Assembly: GCF_001595985.1 (NCBI RefSeq)
Contig: NZ_LOJJ01000002.1
Span: 124,001-188,000, forward strand
Length of the DNA stretch: 64,000 bases
DNA from: Polynucleobacter sinensis
GTDB lineage: Bacteria; Pseudomonadota; Gammaproteobacteria; Burkholderiales; Burkholderiaceae
Direction: 5' to 3'
Shown here piece by piece: positions 10,082-18,509 of this stretch. The notes below the pieces were generated by a model. That model saw only the letters and a list, made by a program, of their open reading frames with translations. It was not told the DNA's origin and made no database searches. The position numbers and the translations under genes are program-made. How positions within the stretch are numbered: position 1 is the first letter of the stretch; each line of letters begins with the position of its first letter.

Positions 10082-10996
10082 ATGAAACTCACCATTAAAC
10101 GAATCACCCTATTTGCACTCTTCTTAGCTACAGCACTCCACTTTTCATTTGCTAACGCAGGTGAAGGTGCCTTTGGCTGGATTTACACCCTAGACTTACA
10201 ACCCAAAGGCAAGCTGGAGTTTGAGCAACGCTTACAACTAAACAAACAACAAGCATCCGGTTCTTACAATGCATGGTTCTCGCGCTCGGAACTGGAATAC
10301 GGGGTCACCAATGACTTCCAGTTGGCCGGCTACCTCAATGCCTATTATGTAAACGCCAATCAAAATTACACCAATCCCGAGGCTTGCGGTGATAGCCCAA
10401 CATGTACTGGTGGTCAACCCGTTCCAGAATCCCATGACCCTGCAGCCCCCTACAGAAAAAGCGGTATTGAGGGTGGATCACTCGAAGCCATATATCGCAT
10501 CACCAATCCAGTGACCTCTCCTGTAGGCATTGGTCTCTATCTCGAGCCAACGATAGGAAAGAATAAAAATGAAATCGAAGCTCGACTCCTTTTGCAATCT
10601 AACTTTATTGATGACAAGTTGGTCATCGCTGGAAACGTAGTAGTTGCAAACGAGCAATTGAAGTTTGTTGGCAATGGTAATGTTCCTGAATCCATGCTCG
10701 ATTTCTTGATTGGAGCTAGCTATCGATTCGCACCTAAGTGGTCTGGCGGAGTAGAAGCGCGATTTCATAATGACTATTCCAGCTATAACTTAAGAGACCA
10801 AGTACAAAGAGCTACTTTTGTCGGCCCCAATTTGCACTATGCAGAAAAAGATTGGTGGGTTACTGGTGCATGGCGCTATCAACTCAAAGGCAACAACTGT
10901 ATGGGTGATGGGACGGCTGAATGCTCGAACGCACGCGTTTGGGATAGTCACTCTGTCAATGAATTCATCGTCAAAGTTGGTTTTCCACTCAACTAA
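10082..10996 (+). CDS. Exported envelope protein, DUF6662-like, probable outer-membrane beta-barrel
   Basis: First gene of the Fur-controlled operon. An open frame reaches back to 9929, but that would place the start upstream of the Fur box. The Met at 10082 begins a clear signal peptide (LFALFLATALHFSFANA), giving a 304-residue precursor. The mature part starts GEGAFGWIYTLDLQPKGK and is rich in alternating aromatic/polar strands with the C-terminus KVGFPLN, consistent with an outer-membrane barrel. I recall DUF6662 as the family, but no biochemical function is known to me. A possible disulfide loop lies at CGDSPTC. The next gene starts 15 bases after the stop. Confidence 0.75.
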   Translation: MKLTIKRITLFALFLATALHFSFANAGEGAFGWIYTLDLQPKGKLEFEQRLQLNKQQASGSYNAWFSRSELEYGVTNDFQLAGYLNAYYVNANQNYTNPEACGDSPTCTGGQPVPESHDPAAPYRKSGIEGGSLEAIYRITNPVTSPVGIGLYLEPTIGKNKNEIEARLLLQSNFIDDKLVIAGNVVVANEQLKFVGNGNVPESMLDFLIGASYRFAPKWSGGVEARFHNDYSSYNLRDQVQRATFVGPNLHYAEKDWWVTGAWRYQLKGNNCMGDGTAECSNARVWDSHSVNEFIVKVGFPLN

Positions 10997-11011
10997 TTAA
11001 GAGCACTCAAT

Positions 11012-11575
11012 ATGTACTGGAAACCGAACTCCTATGTCGTCATGGGTCTTGTAAATCTAGCAGCCCTATCCGCACCTATCCTTGCTCACGCCAAAATCTA
11101 TGTATCGGTAGAGCAAGCCCAACAACAACTCATTCCCAATAAAGCGCTCACGAAGCAACCGATTGTGATCACTGATGAGCTGCAGGAAAAATTACGATCT
11201 GCTTCAAGTGTTCGACATCCATTTCGTGGCGAGCGCATCTGGAGAGCAGCAGATGGAGGCTGGTTCATTATTGATGAAGTAGTAGGCAAGCACGAGATGA
11301 TTACTTATGCAGTTGCACTAAGCGCCACAGGTGCAGTTACTGGTGTTGAAATCATGGAATATGTTGAGTCCTATGGGTATGAAGTTGCGGAGGTGCAGTG
11401 GCGCAATCAATTTAAGGGAAAAACAGCGGCAGACCCCATTAAGCTCAATCAGGATATTCAAAATATCGGTGGTGCAACACTCTCGTGCAAACACCTTACT
11501 GATGGAGTGAAGCGGGTAACGGTTTTATATGACTTAGCCCTTAAGCCACATACTCAAGCCGCTAAAGCAAAATGA
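11012..11575 (+). CDS. Exported FMN-binding domain protein
   Basis: A 187-residue protein with an N-terminal membrane/signal segment (residues 7-27) and an FMN-binding domain. The flavinylation motif is visible as GGATLS at residues 153-158, so Thr156 should receive FMN through a phosphoester bond made by ApbE, whose gene follows directly and overlaps by 4 bases. Such domains (as in NqrC, RnfG, NosR) carry electrons outside the cytoplasmic membrane. The Fur-controlled context suggests a role in iron reduction or in recycling an iron-linked redox partner; that part is inference. Confidence 0.85.
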   Translation: MYWKPNSYVVMGLVNLAALSAPILAHAKIYVSVEQAQQQLIPNKALTKQPIVITDELQEKLRSASSVRHPFRGERIWRAADGGWFIIDEVVGKHEMITYAVALSATGAVTGVEIMEYVESYGYEVAEVQWRNQFKGKTAADPIKLNQDIQNIGGATLSCKHLTDGVKRVTVLYDLALKPHTQAAKAK

Positions 11576-12387
11576 TTCGTTGTAAACCACTACTGGGAAC
11601 CTTTGTGGAGATCGTTGATGATGGGGATCATGCATCATCAACTATTCCGCAAGCCTTTTTAGCTATCGAGCAAGTGCAGTCATTAATGGGGTTTCATAAT
11701 CCTCATAGTGAGCTTTCCAAGATCAACCAACTAGCTCACATCAAACCCATTCATTTGCATCCCTGGACATCGCAAGTACTTGCTATCGCCAAAGAGATAC
11801 ATCAGCATTCAGATGGTGTATTTAATTGCGGTATAGGGCACCATCTCGTCGAGGCTGGATTACTTCCCAAGCGTACTGATTTTGATCGACACAAATTCGG
11901 CAGTCTTGATAGCCTGCATTTTGTCGATATAAATACTGTCTACTCAGATTTACCGCTCTGCCTTGATCTTGGAGGTATCGCCAAGGGATTTGCCGTAGAT
12001 ATGGCGATTCAGGCCCTGCAATCAGCTGGAGCGAAATCCGGATGCGTTAATGCTGGCGGAGACCTCAGAGTATTTGGCAATCTCTTACGCCCTATTCAAA
12101 TTAGAAACCCCGCTCAACCGCATGAACTCATCCACATAGGCGATATGTGTGAAGGGGCCATTGCCACCAGCGCTTTGTATTACTCAAAAGAAGAGCCTCA
12201 CTCTCTGAGTTACCTGATTGATCCCATTCTCCAAAACCCGATTGAGTTTTCCGATTCTTACTCCGTCATCGCGCAAGAGTGTGTTTATGCAGATGCATTA
12301 ACAAAGGTCGTGAGCATCTCAGCCAACGTGGATCATCCCTGCCTGCATCGATTCTCCGCCCAAGCCATTAGGATTCCAAACAAATGA
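11572..12387 (+). CDS. apbE: FAD:protein FMN transferase (ApbE)
   Basis: Periplasmic Mg-dependent enzyme that moves FMN from FAD to Thr/Ser of a target protein, here most likely Thr156 of the upstream product. At 271 residues it is short for the family (about 300-350) and lacks an obvious signal peptide, beginning directly at RCKPLLGTFVEI. Family landmarks are visible: LDLGGIAKGFAVD near residue 130-142, NAGGDLRVFG at about 161-170, ATSALY, and a terminal ADALTKVV. The missing leader raises the question of whether flavinylation happens in the cytoplasm or whether export uses another route. Confidence 0.9.
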   Translation: MIRCKPLLGTFVEIVDDGDHASSTIPQAFLAIEQVQSLMGFHNPHSELSKINQLAHIKPIHLHPWTSQVLAIAKEIHQHSDGVFNCGIGHHLVEAGLLPKRTDFDRHKFGSLDSLHFVDINTVYSDLPLCLDLGGIAKGFAVDMAIQALQSAGAKSGCVNAGGDLRVFGNLLRPIQIRNPAQPHELIHIGDMCEGAIATSALYYSKEEPHSLSYLIDPILQNPIEFSDSYSVIAQECVYADALTKVVSISANVDHPCLHRFSAQAIRIPNK

Positions 12388-12809
12388 GTACTCAAAGCCG
12401 CCTAGGAAAAATGCCAGCCTGGCAAAGAAATGGTGTACTCATTGGTATGCTCAGCTGCTCGATTACCGGCCTTGCCTATTTGCTTGGCCATGAATTCCAG
12501 GTGCAAAGAGCCTTACTTGGACAGCATTCAATATTGGCTTGGCACGGCATTTCTGCCATGCTAGCAACCATGGCCCTAGGCTCTGTCTTGCCATTTCATT
12601 TAAAGGCTGGCCTGAAATCCAAAAGGAAATTGTTTAGCGGCCTCAGTCAATTGGCCTTCTTGGGCACACTAGTATTCTCGGGCGCTTTACTTTATTACGG
12701 GCCAGAAGAGATTCGTGAGGAAGTCGTTTTCACCCATTGGATTATTGGCCTCGTATTTCTGGCCATTTTTTTACTGCATGCTGTGTATTTAAGAAAAAAG
12801 GTGTATTGA
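12384..12809 (+). CDS. Four-helix membrane protein with paired histidines, possible haem b electron carrier
   Basis: 141 residues with four predicted membrane helices. His residues lie in or next to the helices at positions 36, 48, 54, 72, 118 and 132, a spacing compatible with bis-His haem b ligation as in small membrane cytochromes (DUF4405-like). It overlaps apbE by 4 bases and ends the operon. A natural role would be to pass electrons from the quinone pool or another donor to the exported FMN protein; haem content is inference from His placement only. Confidence 0.6.
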   Translation: MSTQSRLGKMPAWQRNGVLIGMLSCSITGLAYLLGHEFQVQRALLGQHSILAWHGISAMLATMALGSVLPFHLKAGLKSKRKLFSGLSQLAFLGTLVFSGALLYYGPEEIREEVVFTHWIIGLVFLAIFLLHAVYLRKKVY

Positions 12810-12850
12810 AGATTGCTCCTCAACACACCTGATTTATTTCTACAACAGAC

Positions 12851-13063
12851 TTACTTACAACATGAATCCTTACCGCCAGAAGTTCCACATGAATTCACCC
12901 CCAACAGTGGGTATGCAGGACAAAAGCGAAAGATACCAGTGGCAAGAGGAATAACGCCAAGCCAGCCCCACCAACCGATGACACCATTCGCGGCGAGTCC
13001 TACCAATACGATGCCTACAACGATTCTTAAAATACGATCGATACCGCCTACGTTACATTTCAT
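12851..13063 (-). CDS. DUF2892 (YgaP-like) small membrane protein
   Basis: 70 residues: N-terminal MKCNVGGIDRILRIVVG, two membrane helices, then CPAYPLLGVNSC and a Cys-rich end. This is the typical DUF2892 inner-membrane domain, often linked to rhodanese and sulfur or thiol stress genes. It is the third gene of a minus-strand group with the hydrolase and the ArsR regulator, 40 bases downstream of the latter. The Cys pairs near the C-terminus may bind metal or persulfide. Confidence 0.85.
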   Translation of the reverse strand: MKCNVGGIDRILRIVVGIVLVGLAANGVIGWWGWLGVIPLATGIFRFCPAYPLLGVNSCGTSGGKDSCCK

Positions 13064-13103
13064 CTTGAACTCCTTTTAAAAACTACTCGAAAAATCAATA
13101 CGT

Positions 13104-13421
13104 TCACTTCTTGCAGTAATGCTTATAAAGCAGCGTCATTACTGATGCGGCAACCTGACTGGCTAGAGAGTAATAAATCTGTTTACCCTCTCTACGCGTC
13201 TTGACTAACTTTTCTTTACGCAAAACTGTTAGCTGCTGCGACAAAGTAGGTTGATGCAAGTCAAGCGCGGCCTCCATTTCGCTGACACACTTCTCGCCCT
13301 GACCCATTTCGCATAACAACATCATGCGATCCCGATTCGAGAGCACTTTCATCAACTTACAAGCCTCCTCTGCTGAAGCCTGCATCTTCTTTAATTCTGC
13401 TTTAGAGATATTGAGATTCAT
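13104..13421 (-). CDS. ArsR-family transcriptional regulator, BigR/SqrR-like
   Basis: 105-residue winged helix-turn-helix repressor. The recognition region reads LHQPTLSQQLTVLRKEKLV, followed by the wing KTRREGKQIYYSL. Cysteines are at positions 21, 37 and 45. In BigR/SqrR regulators a cysteine pair senses persulfide by forming a polysulfide bridge; the neighbourhood (persulfide dioxygenase, TauE exporter) supports that reading over arsenic sensing. It starts 10 bases after the hydrolase stop, so the two are co-transcribed and probably autoregulated from the 14308-14370 region. Confidence 0.85.
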   Translation of the reverse strand: MNLNISKAELKKMQASAEEACKLMKVLSNRDRMMLLCEMGQGEKCVSEMEAALDLHQPTLSQQLTVLRKEKLVKTRREGKQIYYSLASQVAASVMTLLYKHYCKK

Positions 13422-13431
13422 AAAAGACTGC

Positions 13432-14307
13432 TTATAGCGCGTTTAAGGGCATCTTGAGATACGAGATGCCATTGCTATCTGGCTCTGGAAAATGTCCAGC
13501 ACGAATATTGATCTGAATCGAAGGCAGTATTAAGACAGGCATCTCTAAAGTCTGATCTCGAGTAGTGCGCATCTGTACAAACTGATCTTCAGTAATTCCT
13601 TGATGCACATGGATGTTCTCAGCCCTCTCTTGAGCAACTGTTGTCATATGGGCAACAGGTCGATCATTCGGGGGATAGTCGTGACACATATAGAGCTTAG
13701 TCTCTGGCGGATAGGCCAAGATTTTCTGAATCGAGCGATAGAGTGTTCTAGCATCGCCACCAGGGAAATCACACCGAGCAGTTCCGACATCCGGCATAAA
13801 CAAAGTATCCCCAACAAAGATCGCATCACCAATTTCATAAGCCATGCAGGCAGGCGTATGTCCTGGGACATACAGAGCCTTTAATGTGAGATTGCCAAAA
13901 TGCAATGATTCACCGTCCTTTAGAAGGCGATCAAATTGAGTGCCGTCAGACTTGAAGCGCTCATCTAAATTAAATACTCCTTTAAATACCTTCTGGACAT
14001 CGGTAATATGCGTACCAATCACAGTCTTACCGCCCAGATGGCTTTGGAGATAGGGCGCTGCCGTCAAATGGTCGGCATGTGCATGCGTTTCCAAAATCCA
14101 CTCCGTCTTCAGTTGATGGGTTTGAATAAAACCAATCAACTCATCCGCAGAAGTACTGGTCGTTCTGCCAGATTTGGGGTCATAGTTCAGTACTGAATCG
14201 ATAATGACGCAAGGACTGCCCTCCCCCTCATAGACTACATAGGAGAAGGTCCAGGTTCCTGGATCAAAAAATGCTTGAATGACTGCCGCTGGTTTTGTAC
14301 TCAACAC
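13432..14307 (-). CDS. MBL-fold hydrolase, persulfide dioxygenase-like (Blh/ETHE1 group)
   Basis: 291-residue metallo-beta-lactamase-fold protein. Metal ligands appear as HAHADH at residues 75-80 (His75, His77, Asp79, His80), with further ligands in VPGHTPACM and FVGDTLFMPDVGTARCDFPGG, the last being characteristic of the persulfide dioxygenase/Blh branch. These enzymes oxidise glutathione persulfide to sulfite with a single iron. A divergent TauE-type exporter, which could remove the sulfite, and an ArsR regulator complete the pathway logic. Confidence 0.88.
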   Translation of the reverse strand: MLSTKPAAVIQAFFDPGTWTFSYVVYEGEGSPCVIIDSVLNYDPKSGRTTSTSADELIGFIQTHQLKTEWILETHAHADHLTAAPYLQSHLGGKTVIGTHITDVQKVFKGVFNLDERFKSDGTQFDRLLKDGESLHFGNLTLKALYVPGHTPACMAYEIGDAIFVGDTLFMPDVGTARCDFPGGDARTLYRSIQKILAYPPETKLYMCHDYPPNDRPVAHMTTVAQERAENIHVHQGITEDQFVQMRTTRDQTLEMPVLILPSIQINIRAGHFPEPDSNGISYLKMPLNAL

Positions 14308-14370
14308 GCTCTTCCTATAGGGAAAATATTATATATATTTATATACTATATTAATATAAAATAATTTGCA
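14308..14370. promoter_or_regulatory. Divergent A+T-rich promoter/operator region of the sulfur group
   Basis: The 63 bases between the divergent hydrolase and TauE genes hold a run made almost only of A and T (about 14326-14364) with several overlapping imperfect dyads of TATA/ATATT type. ArsR repressors of the BigR kind bind such A+T-rich dyads, so this is the likely operator for both transcripts. Confidence 0.55.
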
Positions 14371-15195
14371 ATGGAATATTCATCCTTCATCAGCCCTGCA
14401 CTAGGCATCCTAGTGGGCGTCCTCATGGGGCTTACTGGAGCAGGTGGCGGCATACTCTCAGTACCGCTCCTCGTATTCTTTTTACACCTCACAGTTGCAG
14501 AGGCCGCACCAATTGCGCTATGTGCAGTGGCGATAGCCTCTAGCATTGGCGCAATCCTCGGTCTCAAACGCAAGATCTTGCGCTACAAGGCAGCCGGGTT
14601 TATGGCGGCTTTTGGACTCATCCTCTCGCCCCTCGGTTTATGGCTGGCACCACAGATTCCGAATGCGCCCCTACAAATTCTGTTTAGCCTCATTTTGTTA
14701 TTAGTGGCAACACGTTTACTGCGACAGGCCTATCAAGAAATCAAAGGCATTCCAGAACCCGCTCGTAAACCTCCGCCCTGTCTTGTTAATCCTGCCATCG
14801 GTAAACTCAAGTGGACTGTACCGTGTGCACGCGCACTCTTCTTTGCTGGCAGTGTGGCTGGCTTTCTGTCTGGTTTACTAGGCGTTGGCGGGGGCTTTAT
14901 CATCGTCCCGGCCCTGAAGCGCTATACGGATCTACCCGTCCAATCTATCGTGGCCACCTCGCTTGGAGTCCTCGCCATTATTACGGGTGGTGGTGCCATC
15001 ATCTCCGCCGCATCAGGCTCACTGGATATCGTCGTAGCAGCCCCATTTTCATTGGCTGCACTAGGCGGACTATTACTGGGGCAGCTAGTAGGGAAAAAAT
15101 TGAGTGGTTCTCATATTCAATTGATATTTGCCATGTTCACTTTGCTTATTTCAATTAGCCTCTTTTTCAAGGGCGTATTCGCAATCAATCTATGA
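14371..15195 (+). CDS. TauE/SafE-family sulfite or anion exporter
   Basis: 274-residue membrane protein with about eight helices in two repeats. Each repeat contains the family's Gly-rich turn (LMGLTGAGGGILSVPLL near residues 18-34 and LSGLLGVGGGFIIVPAL near residues 167-183). TauE/SafE members export sulfite, sulfonates or related sulfur anions. Divergent from the persulfide dioxygenase-like gene, it probably removes sulfite produced by it. Its stop overlaps the next start by 4 bases. Confidence 0.88.
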   Translation: MEYSSFISPALGILVGVLMGLTGAGGGILSVPLLVFFLHLTVAEAAPIALCAVAIASSIGAILGLKRKILRYKAAGFMAAFGLILSPLGLWLAPQIPNAPLQILFSLILLLVATRLLRQAYQEIKGIPEPARKPPPCLVNPAIGKLKWTVPCARALFFAGSVAGFLSGLLGVGGGFIIVPALKRYTDLPVQSIVATSLGVLAIITGGGAIISAASGSLDIVVAAPFSLAALGGLLLGQLVGKKLSGSHIQLIFAMFTLLISISLFFKGVFAINL

Positions 15196-15755
15196 AACGT
15201 CCTGTAAGCTCTTTTACTCTGATTATTAGCTTCATCTTTTTGGGAGCCCTGCTGATGTCCGTCATTAAACCCAGCTCTTTCTTAAGTAGTTCGGTCCACT
15301 CTATCTCTGGAACCGTCAGCAATCTCAACAATGAACTACTGGAATATGTGAACCCTGAAAAACCAACCCATGATCATTCATCGGCGTACTACCAGCGTTT
15401 TTATGTTTCGAACTTCAATTTAAATGACCGGGCTATTCAGGCGAAGTTTTCAACACCAATGAGCATCCAAGATGGGGATTCGGTTACTGTATCTGGCTAC
15501 CCCAAAGGCAATACCTTTCAGGTGCTGGCCTATCACAATACAACCCAGCAGGTTGTTGGTACAGAAAACTGGTTTGTACTTGCTTTAGGTGCGCTGTTTT
15601 TCTTGGCGGTTGCGATTGGTTTGCTCAACTCAGAACTCGTGATTGAAGGCGCATTAGTGCCAAAACTTTTTTTACTAGGATTTGTTGGAGTAGCGATCTA
15701 CATGGGCTACCGCGCGCTCTTGATTCGAGAGGCTATCTCGCTTCTTCAAGGCTAG
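15192..15755 (+). CDS. Membrane protein of unknown function with a periplasmic OB-like domain
   Basis: 187 residues: one N-terminal membrane helix (residues 8-24), a soluble segment of about 100 residues rich in beta-strand patterns (residues 35-120, with a DGDSVTVSGY turn), and two C-terminal helices (about 128-147 and 157-177). I recognise no family. The 4-base overlap with the exporter gene implies translational coupling, so it may assist sulfur-anion export or envelope sulfur chemistry. Confidence 0.65.
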   Translation: MKRPVSSFTLIISFIFLGALLMSVIKPSSFLSSSVHSISGTVSNLNNELLEYVNPEKPTHDHSSAYYQRFYVSNFNLNDRAIQAKFSTPMSIQDGDSVTVSGYPKGNTFQVLAYHNTTQQVVGTENWFVLALGALFFLAVAIGLLNSELVIEGALVPKLFLLGFVGVAIYMGYRALLIREAISLLQG

Positions 15756-15773
15756 CATCGATTAGCCCAATAG

Positions 15774-15799
15774 AAAAAGCCCTCATGAGAGGGCTTTTT
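15774..15799. terminator. Bidirectional rho-independent terminator
   Basis: Stem AAAAAGCCCTC / GAGGGCTTTTT with loop ATGA, positioned between converging genes. Confidence 0.92.
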
Positions 15800-15820
15800 C
15801 ATTCACCAGTAAGCTTTCGC

Positions 15821-16549
15821 TTAATGGCCGCCAGCACCACCCAAGTAGGCAGCTTTAACAGCTGGGTCATCTTTGAGTTTTGAGGCAGGGCCATGAGTCG
15901 CGATCTTACCGTTCTCGAGCACATAACCATAATCAGCAACATTCAAAGCGGCGGCGGCAAACTGCTCAACCAATAACATTGTGACGCCTTGCGACTTGAG
16001 GTTAGAGATGATCTTAAATACCTCCTCAACCAGAATTGGTGCCAAGCCCATAGATGGCTCATCCAACAGAATAATTTCTGGGTTAAGCATCACCGCACGA
16101 GCCATTGCCAACATTTGCTGCTCACCGCCAGATAAGGTACCTGCCAACTGATTGCGACGCTCTTTTAAACGAGGGAACATTTCTAGAGCGCGCTCTAAAT
16201 CGTTCTTAATGTCGCCCTTAGGACGGCTACCAGTAAAGCGCGGGAAGGCGCCCAATAACAGATTGTCGGTTACCGACATGGTCGTAAATACACGACGACC
16301 TTCTGGACTGTGTGCCAAGCCAAGGCGGGCGATTTTATGAGAGTCGTAACCGTCAATTTTTTCGCCGCCCAAAGTGACTTCACCACCAGTAGGTTTAATC
16401 ATGCCGGTAATGGCACGCATCGTGGTTGTTTTGCCCGCACCGTTAGAACCAATCAAAGTAATGACTTGTCCTTTAGGCACATCAATGTTGATGCCATGCA
16501 AGACTTTGACCTTGCCGTAGCCTGCTTCAAGATTCTTAATAGATAACAT
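15821..16549 (-). CDS. livF: Branched-chain amino acid ABC transporter ATPase LivF
   Basis: 242-residue ABC ATPase. Walker A GSNGAGKTT near residues 33-41, signature LSGGEQQM at about 139-146, Walker B IILLDEPSMGLAP at about 159-171. The short form with the terminal AAYLGG is typical of LivF. Last gene of a minus-strand liv group; about 31 bases separate it from the LivM-LivG gene. Confidence 0.95.
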   Translation of the reverse strand: MLSIKNLEAGYGKVKVLHGINIDVPKGQVITLIGSNGAGKTTTMRAITGMIKPTGGEVTLGGEKIDGYDSHKIARLGLAHSPEGRRVFTTMSVTDNLLLGAFPRFTGSRPKGDIKNDLERALEMFPRLKERRNQLAGTLSGGEQQMLAMARAVMLNPEIILLDEPSMGLAPILVEEVFKIISNLKSQGVTMLLVEQFAAAALNVADYGYVLENGKIATHGPASKLKDDPAVKAAYLGGAGGH

Positions 16550-16580
16550 AATATTTACCGATTCAATATGGTTCTAGTGA

Positions 16581-18509
16581 TTAAGTACCCAAGTAGGCAT
16601 GAATCACCTTCTCGTCTGCTTGAACTTCAGCGGGTTTACCTTCCGCAATCTTCTGACCGAAATCCAATACAGAAACGGTATCGCACACTGACATCACCAC
16701 ATCCATGTGATGCTCAATCAAGATAAAGGTAATACCGTTGTCGCGAATCTTACGAATAATACGGAGCAACTCTTTAATGTCTGGAGCAGTCAAACCTGCA
16801 GCCGGCTCATCTAACAAGAGCAACTCAGGATCAAGCGCCAAGGCGCGAGCAATCTCGAGCAAACGCTGCTTACCGTATGGCAAGTTACGCGCCTCTTCAT
16901 TTGCCAAGTCATCTAGGCCAACGAACTTGAGAAGCGCCATTGCACGCGCATGCGCCTCTTGCTCCTCACGTTTGTAGCGTGGCAGATTCAGGGCAATTTC
17001 CACCATATTCGATTTGAAAGTGTGATGCAATCCGACCAAAATATTTTGGATAGCAGTCATCTCACCAAAGAGCTGAACGTTTTGGAATGTACGGGCGATA
17101 CCAGACAGCGCAATATCCGAGGAAGTGCGGCCCACTACACTCTGACCAGCATATAAAACGTTACCGGCAGTAGGAACATAAATACCGGTCAACACGTTCA
17201 TCATCGTACTCTTGCCGGATCCGTTCGGACCAATCAAGCCATGAATCGTGCCGCGCTTAATACTCAGATCAACGTTGTTCAAAGCTTTCAGGCCACCGAA
17301 CTGCATCAATACTGAATCTACCTTCAGAAGTTCAGTGCCAGCATTGTTGTTGGCAACCGCGCTAATAAAGCTAACGGAGTCATCCACCTCTTCAGTGGCT
17401 TCGCCACGAGTCGTTTTCGTTTTACCAGCAATCGATTGATAGAAGCTCTTAGCAAAACCCACGATACCGTTTTGCAAGTAATAAACCACTAGCAAAATCA
17501 TGAAGCCGAAGATACTCAAGCGCCAGTCAGAAATGGTATTTAGCCAGAATGAGAATGCCGCTAAGCCAACTACGCCGGCGATTGGCACTGCCACACGACG
17601 TGGTGTAGTGACTTTCTTTGACAGGGCCATACCAGCACCGACAAGCACGACGATCGCAATGATCGAAGCAACAATACGGAACAAGTTGATATCGTCCAAG
17701 AGTTTTGGCAACAACACAATAATGGCCGCACCAATCAAGGCACCTAGGCGGGACTTACGTCCGCCCATGATGATGCCAAGCAAGAACAAGACTGCAAGTT
17801 CGTTGTTATAGGTATTTGGAGAAATGTACTGCTCTGAGTAGGCATATAAGCAACCAGCCAAACCAGCAAAGCCTGCGCTAATAACAAATGCAATCACCTT
17901 ATAGCGATATACGGAAACACCCATACAGTCACAAGCGATTGGGCTATCGCGCAATGCTTCAAAGGCGCGACCAATTTGTGATTTAACAAAACGGTCAACC
18001 ACAATCAGAGAGATGATCAAGATAATGCCCACCATCCAGAAATACTCTGCCTTGGTCATTGGCACACCCATTAAATCAGGCTTAGGAATCTTGATGCCCA
18101 AAGGACCTTCAGTCATCCAAGTCATCTCGTTAATGAGAATCTGCGCAATTGTTCCAAATGCCAAGGTCACCATCGCCAAATAAGGCCCGATCACCTTCAG
18201 GGCTGGCAACGCCAAGAGCCCACCGAAGATTGAGGTCACTACGATAGATGCCGGCAAAGTTCCCCAAATAGTCCAACCAAAATGGAAGTACAGCACGCCA
18301 GCGGTATAGGAGCCAATACCAAACAAGGCTGCGTGACCTAGAGAAACTTGACCCACATAACCCACCACAATATCTAAACCATACAAAAGAATGGTATAGA
18401 TCAGAATCGTTTCAACTAGGTGAATATAGTAAGGATTGTGGATAAACAGAGGCAAACAAAAGAGCCCCGCAATCGCAATTAATATCGGTAATAGAGACTT
18501 CTTCATCAT
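16581..18509 (-). CDS. Fused LivM permease-LivG ATPase
   Basis: 642 residues combining two transporter subunits usually encoded separately. Residues 1 to about 370 are the LivM permease, with many membrane helices and the motif GYVGQVSLGHAALFGIGSY at 50-68. After a linker, residues from about 390 form the LivG ATPase: Walker A GPNGSGKST near residue 428, IARTFQNVQLF, signature region NLPYGKQRLLEIARAL, Walker B LLLLDEPAAGL. The permease start overlaps the stop of livH by one base. Such fusions occur in Burkholderiales; the frame is uninterrupted across the junction. Confidence 0.93.
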   Translation of the reverse strand: MMKKSLLPILIAIAGLFCLPLFIHNPYYIHLVETILIYTILLYGLDIVVGYVGQVSLGHAALFGIGSYTAGVLYFHFGWTIWGTLPASIVVTSIFGGLLALPALKVIGPYLAMVTLAFGTIAQILINEMTWMTEGPLGIKIPKPDLMGVPMTKAEYFWMVGIILIISLIVVDRFVKSQIGRAFEALRDSPIACDCMGVSVYRYKVIAFVISAGFAGLAGCLYAYSEQYISPNTYNNELAVLFLLGIIMGGRKSRLGALIGAAIIVLLPKLLDDINLFRIVASIIAIVVLVGAGMALSKKVTTPRRVAVPIAGVVGLAAFSFWLNTISDWRLSIFGFMILLVVYYLQNGIVGFAKSFYQSIAGKTKTTRGEATEEVDDSVSFISAVANNNAGTELLKVDSVLMQFGGLKALNNVDLSIKRGTIHGLIGPNGSGKSTMMNVLTGIYVPTAGNVLYAGQSVVGRTSSDIALSGIARTFQNVQLFGEMTAIQNILVGLHHTFKSNMVEIALNLPRYKREEQEAHARAMALLKFVGLDDLANEEARNLPYGKQRLLEIARALALDPELLLLDEPAAGLTAPDIKELLRIIRKIRDNGITFILIEHHMDVVMSVCDTVSVLDFGQKIAEGKPAEVQADEKVIHAYLGT

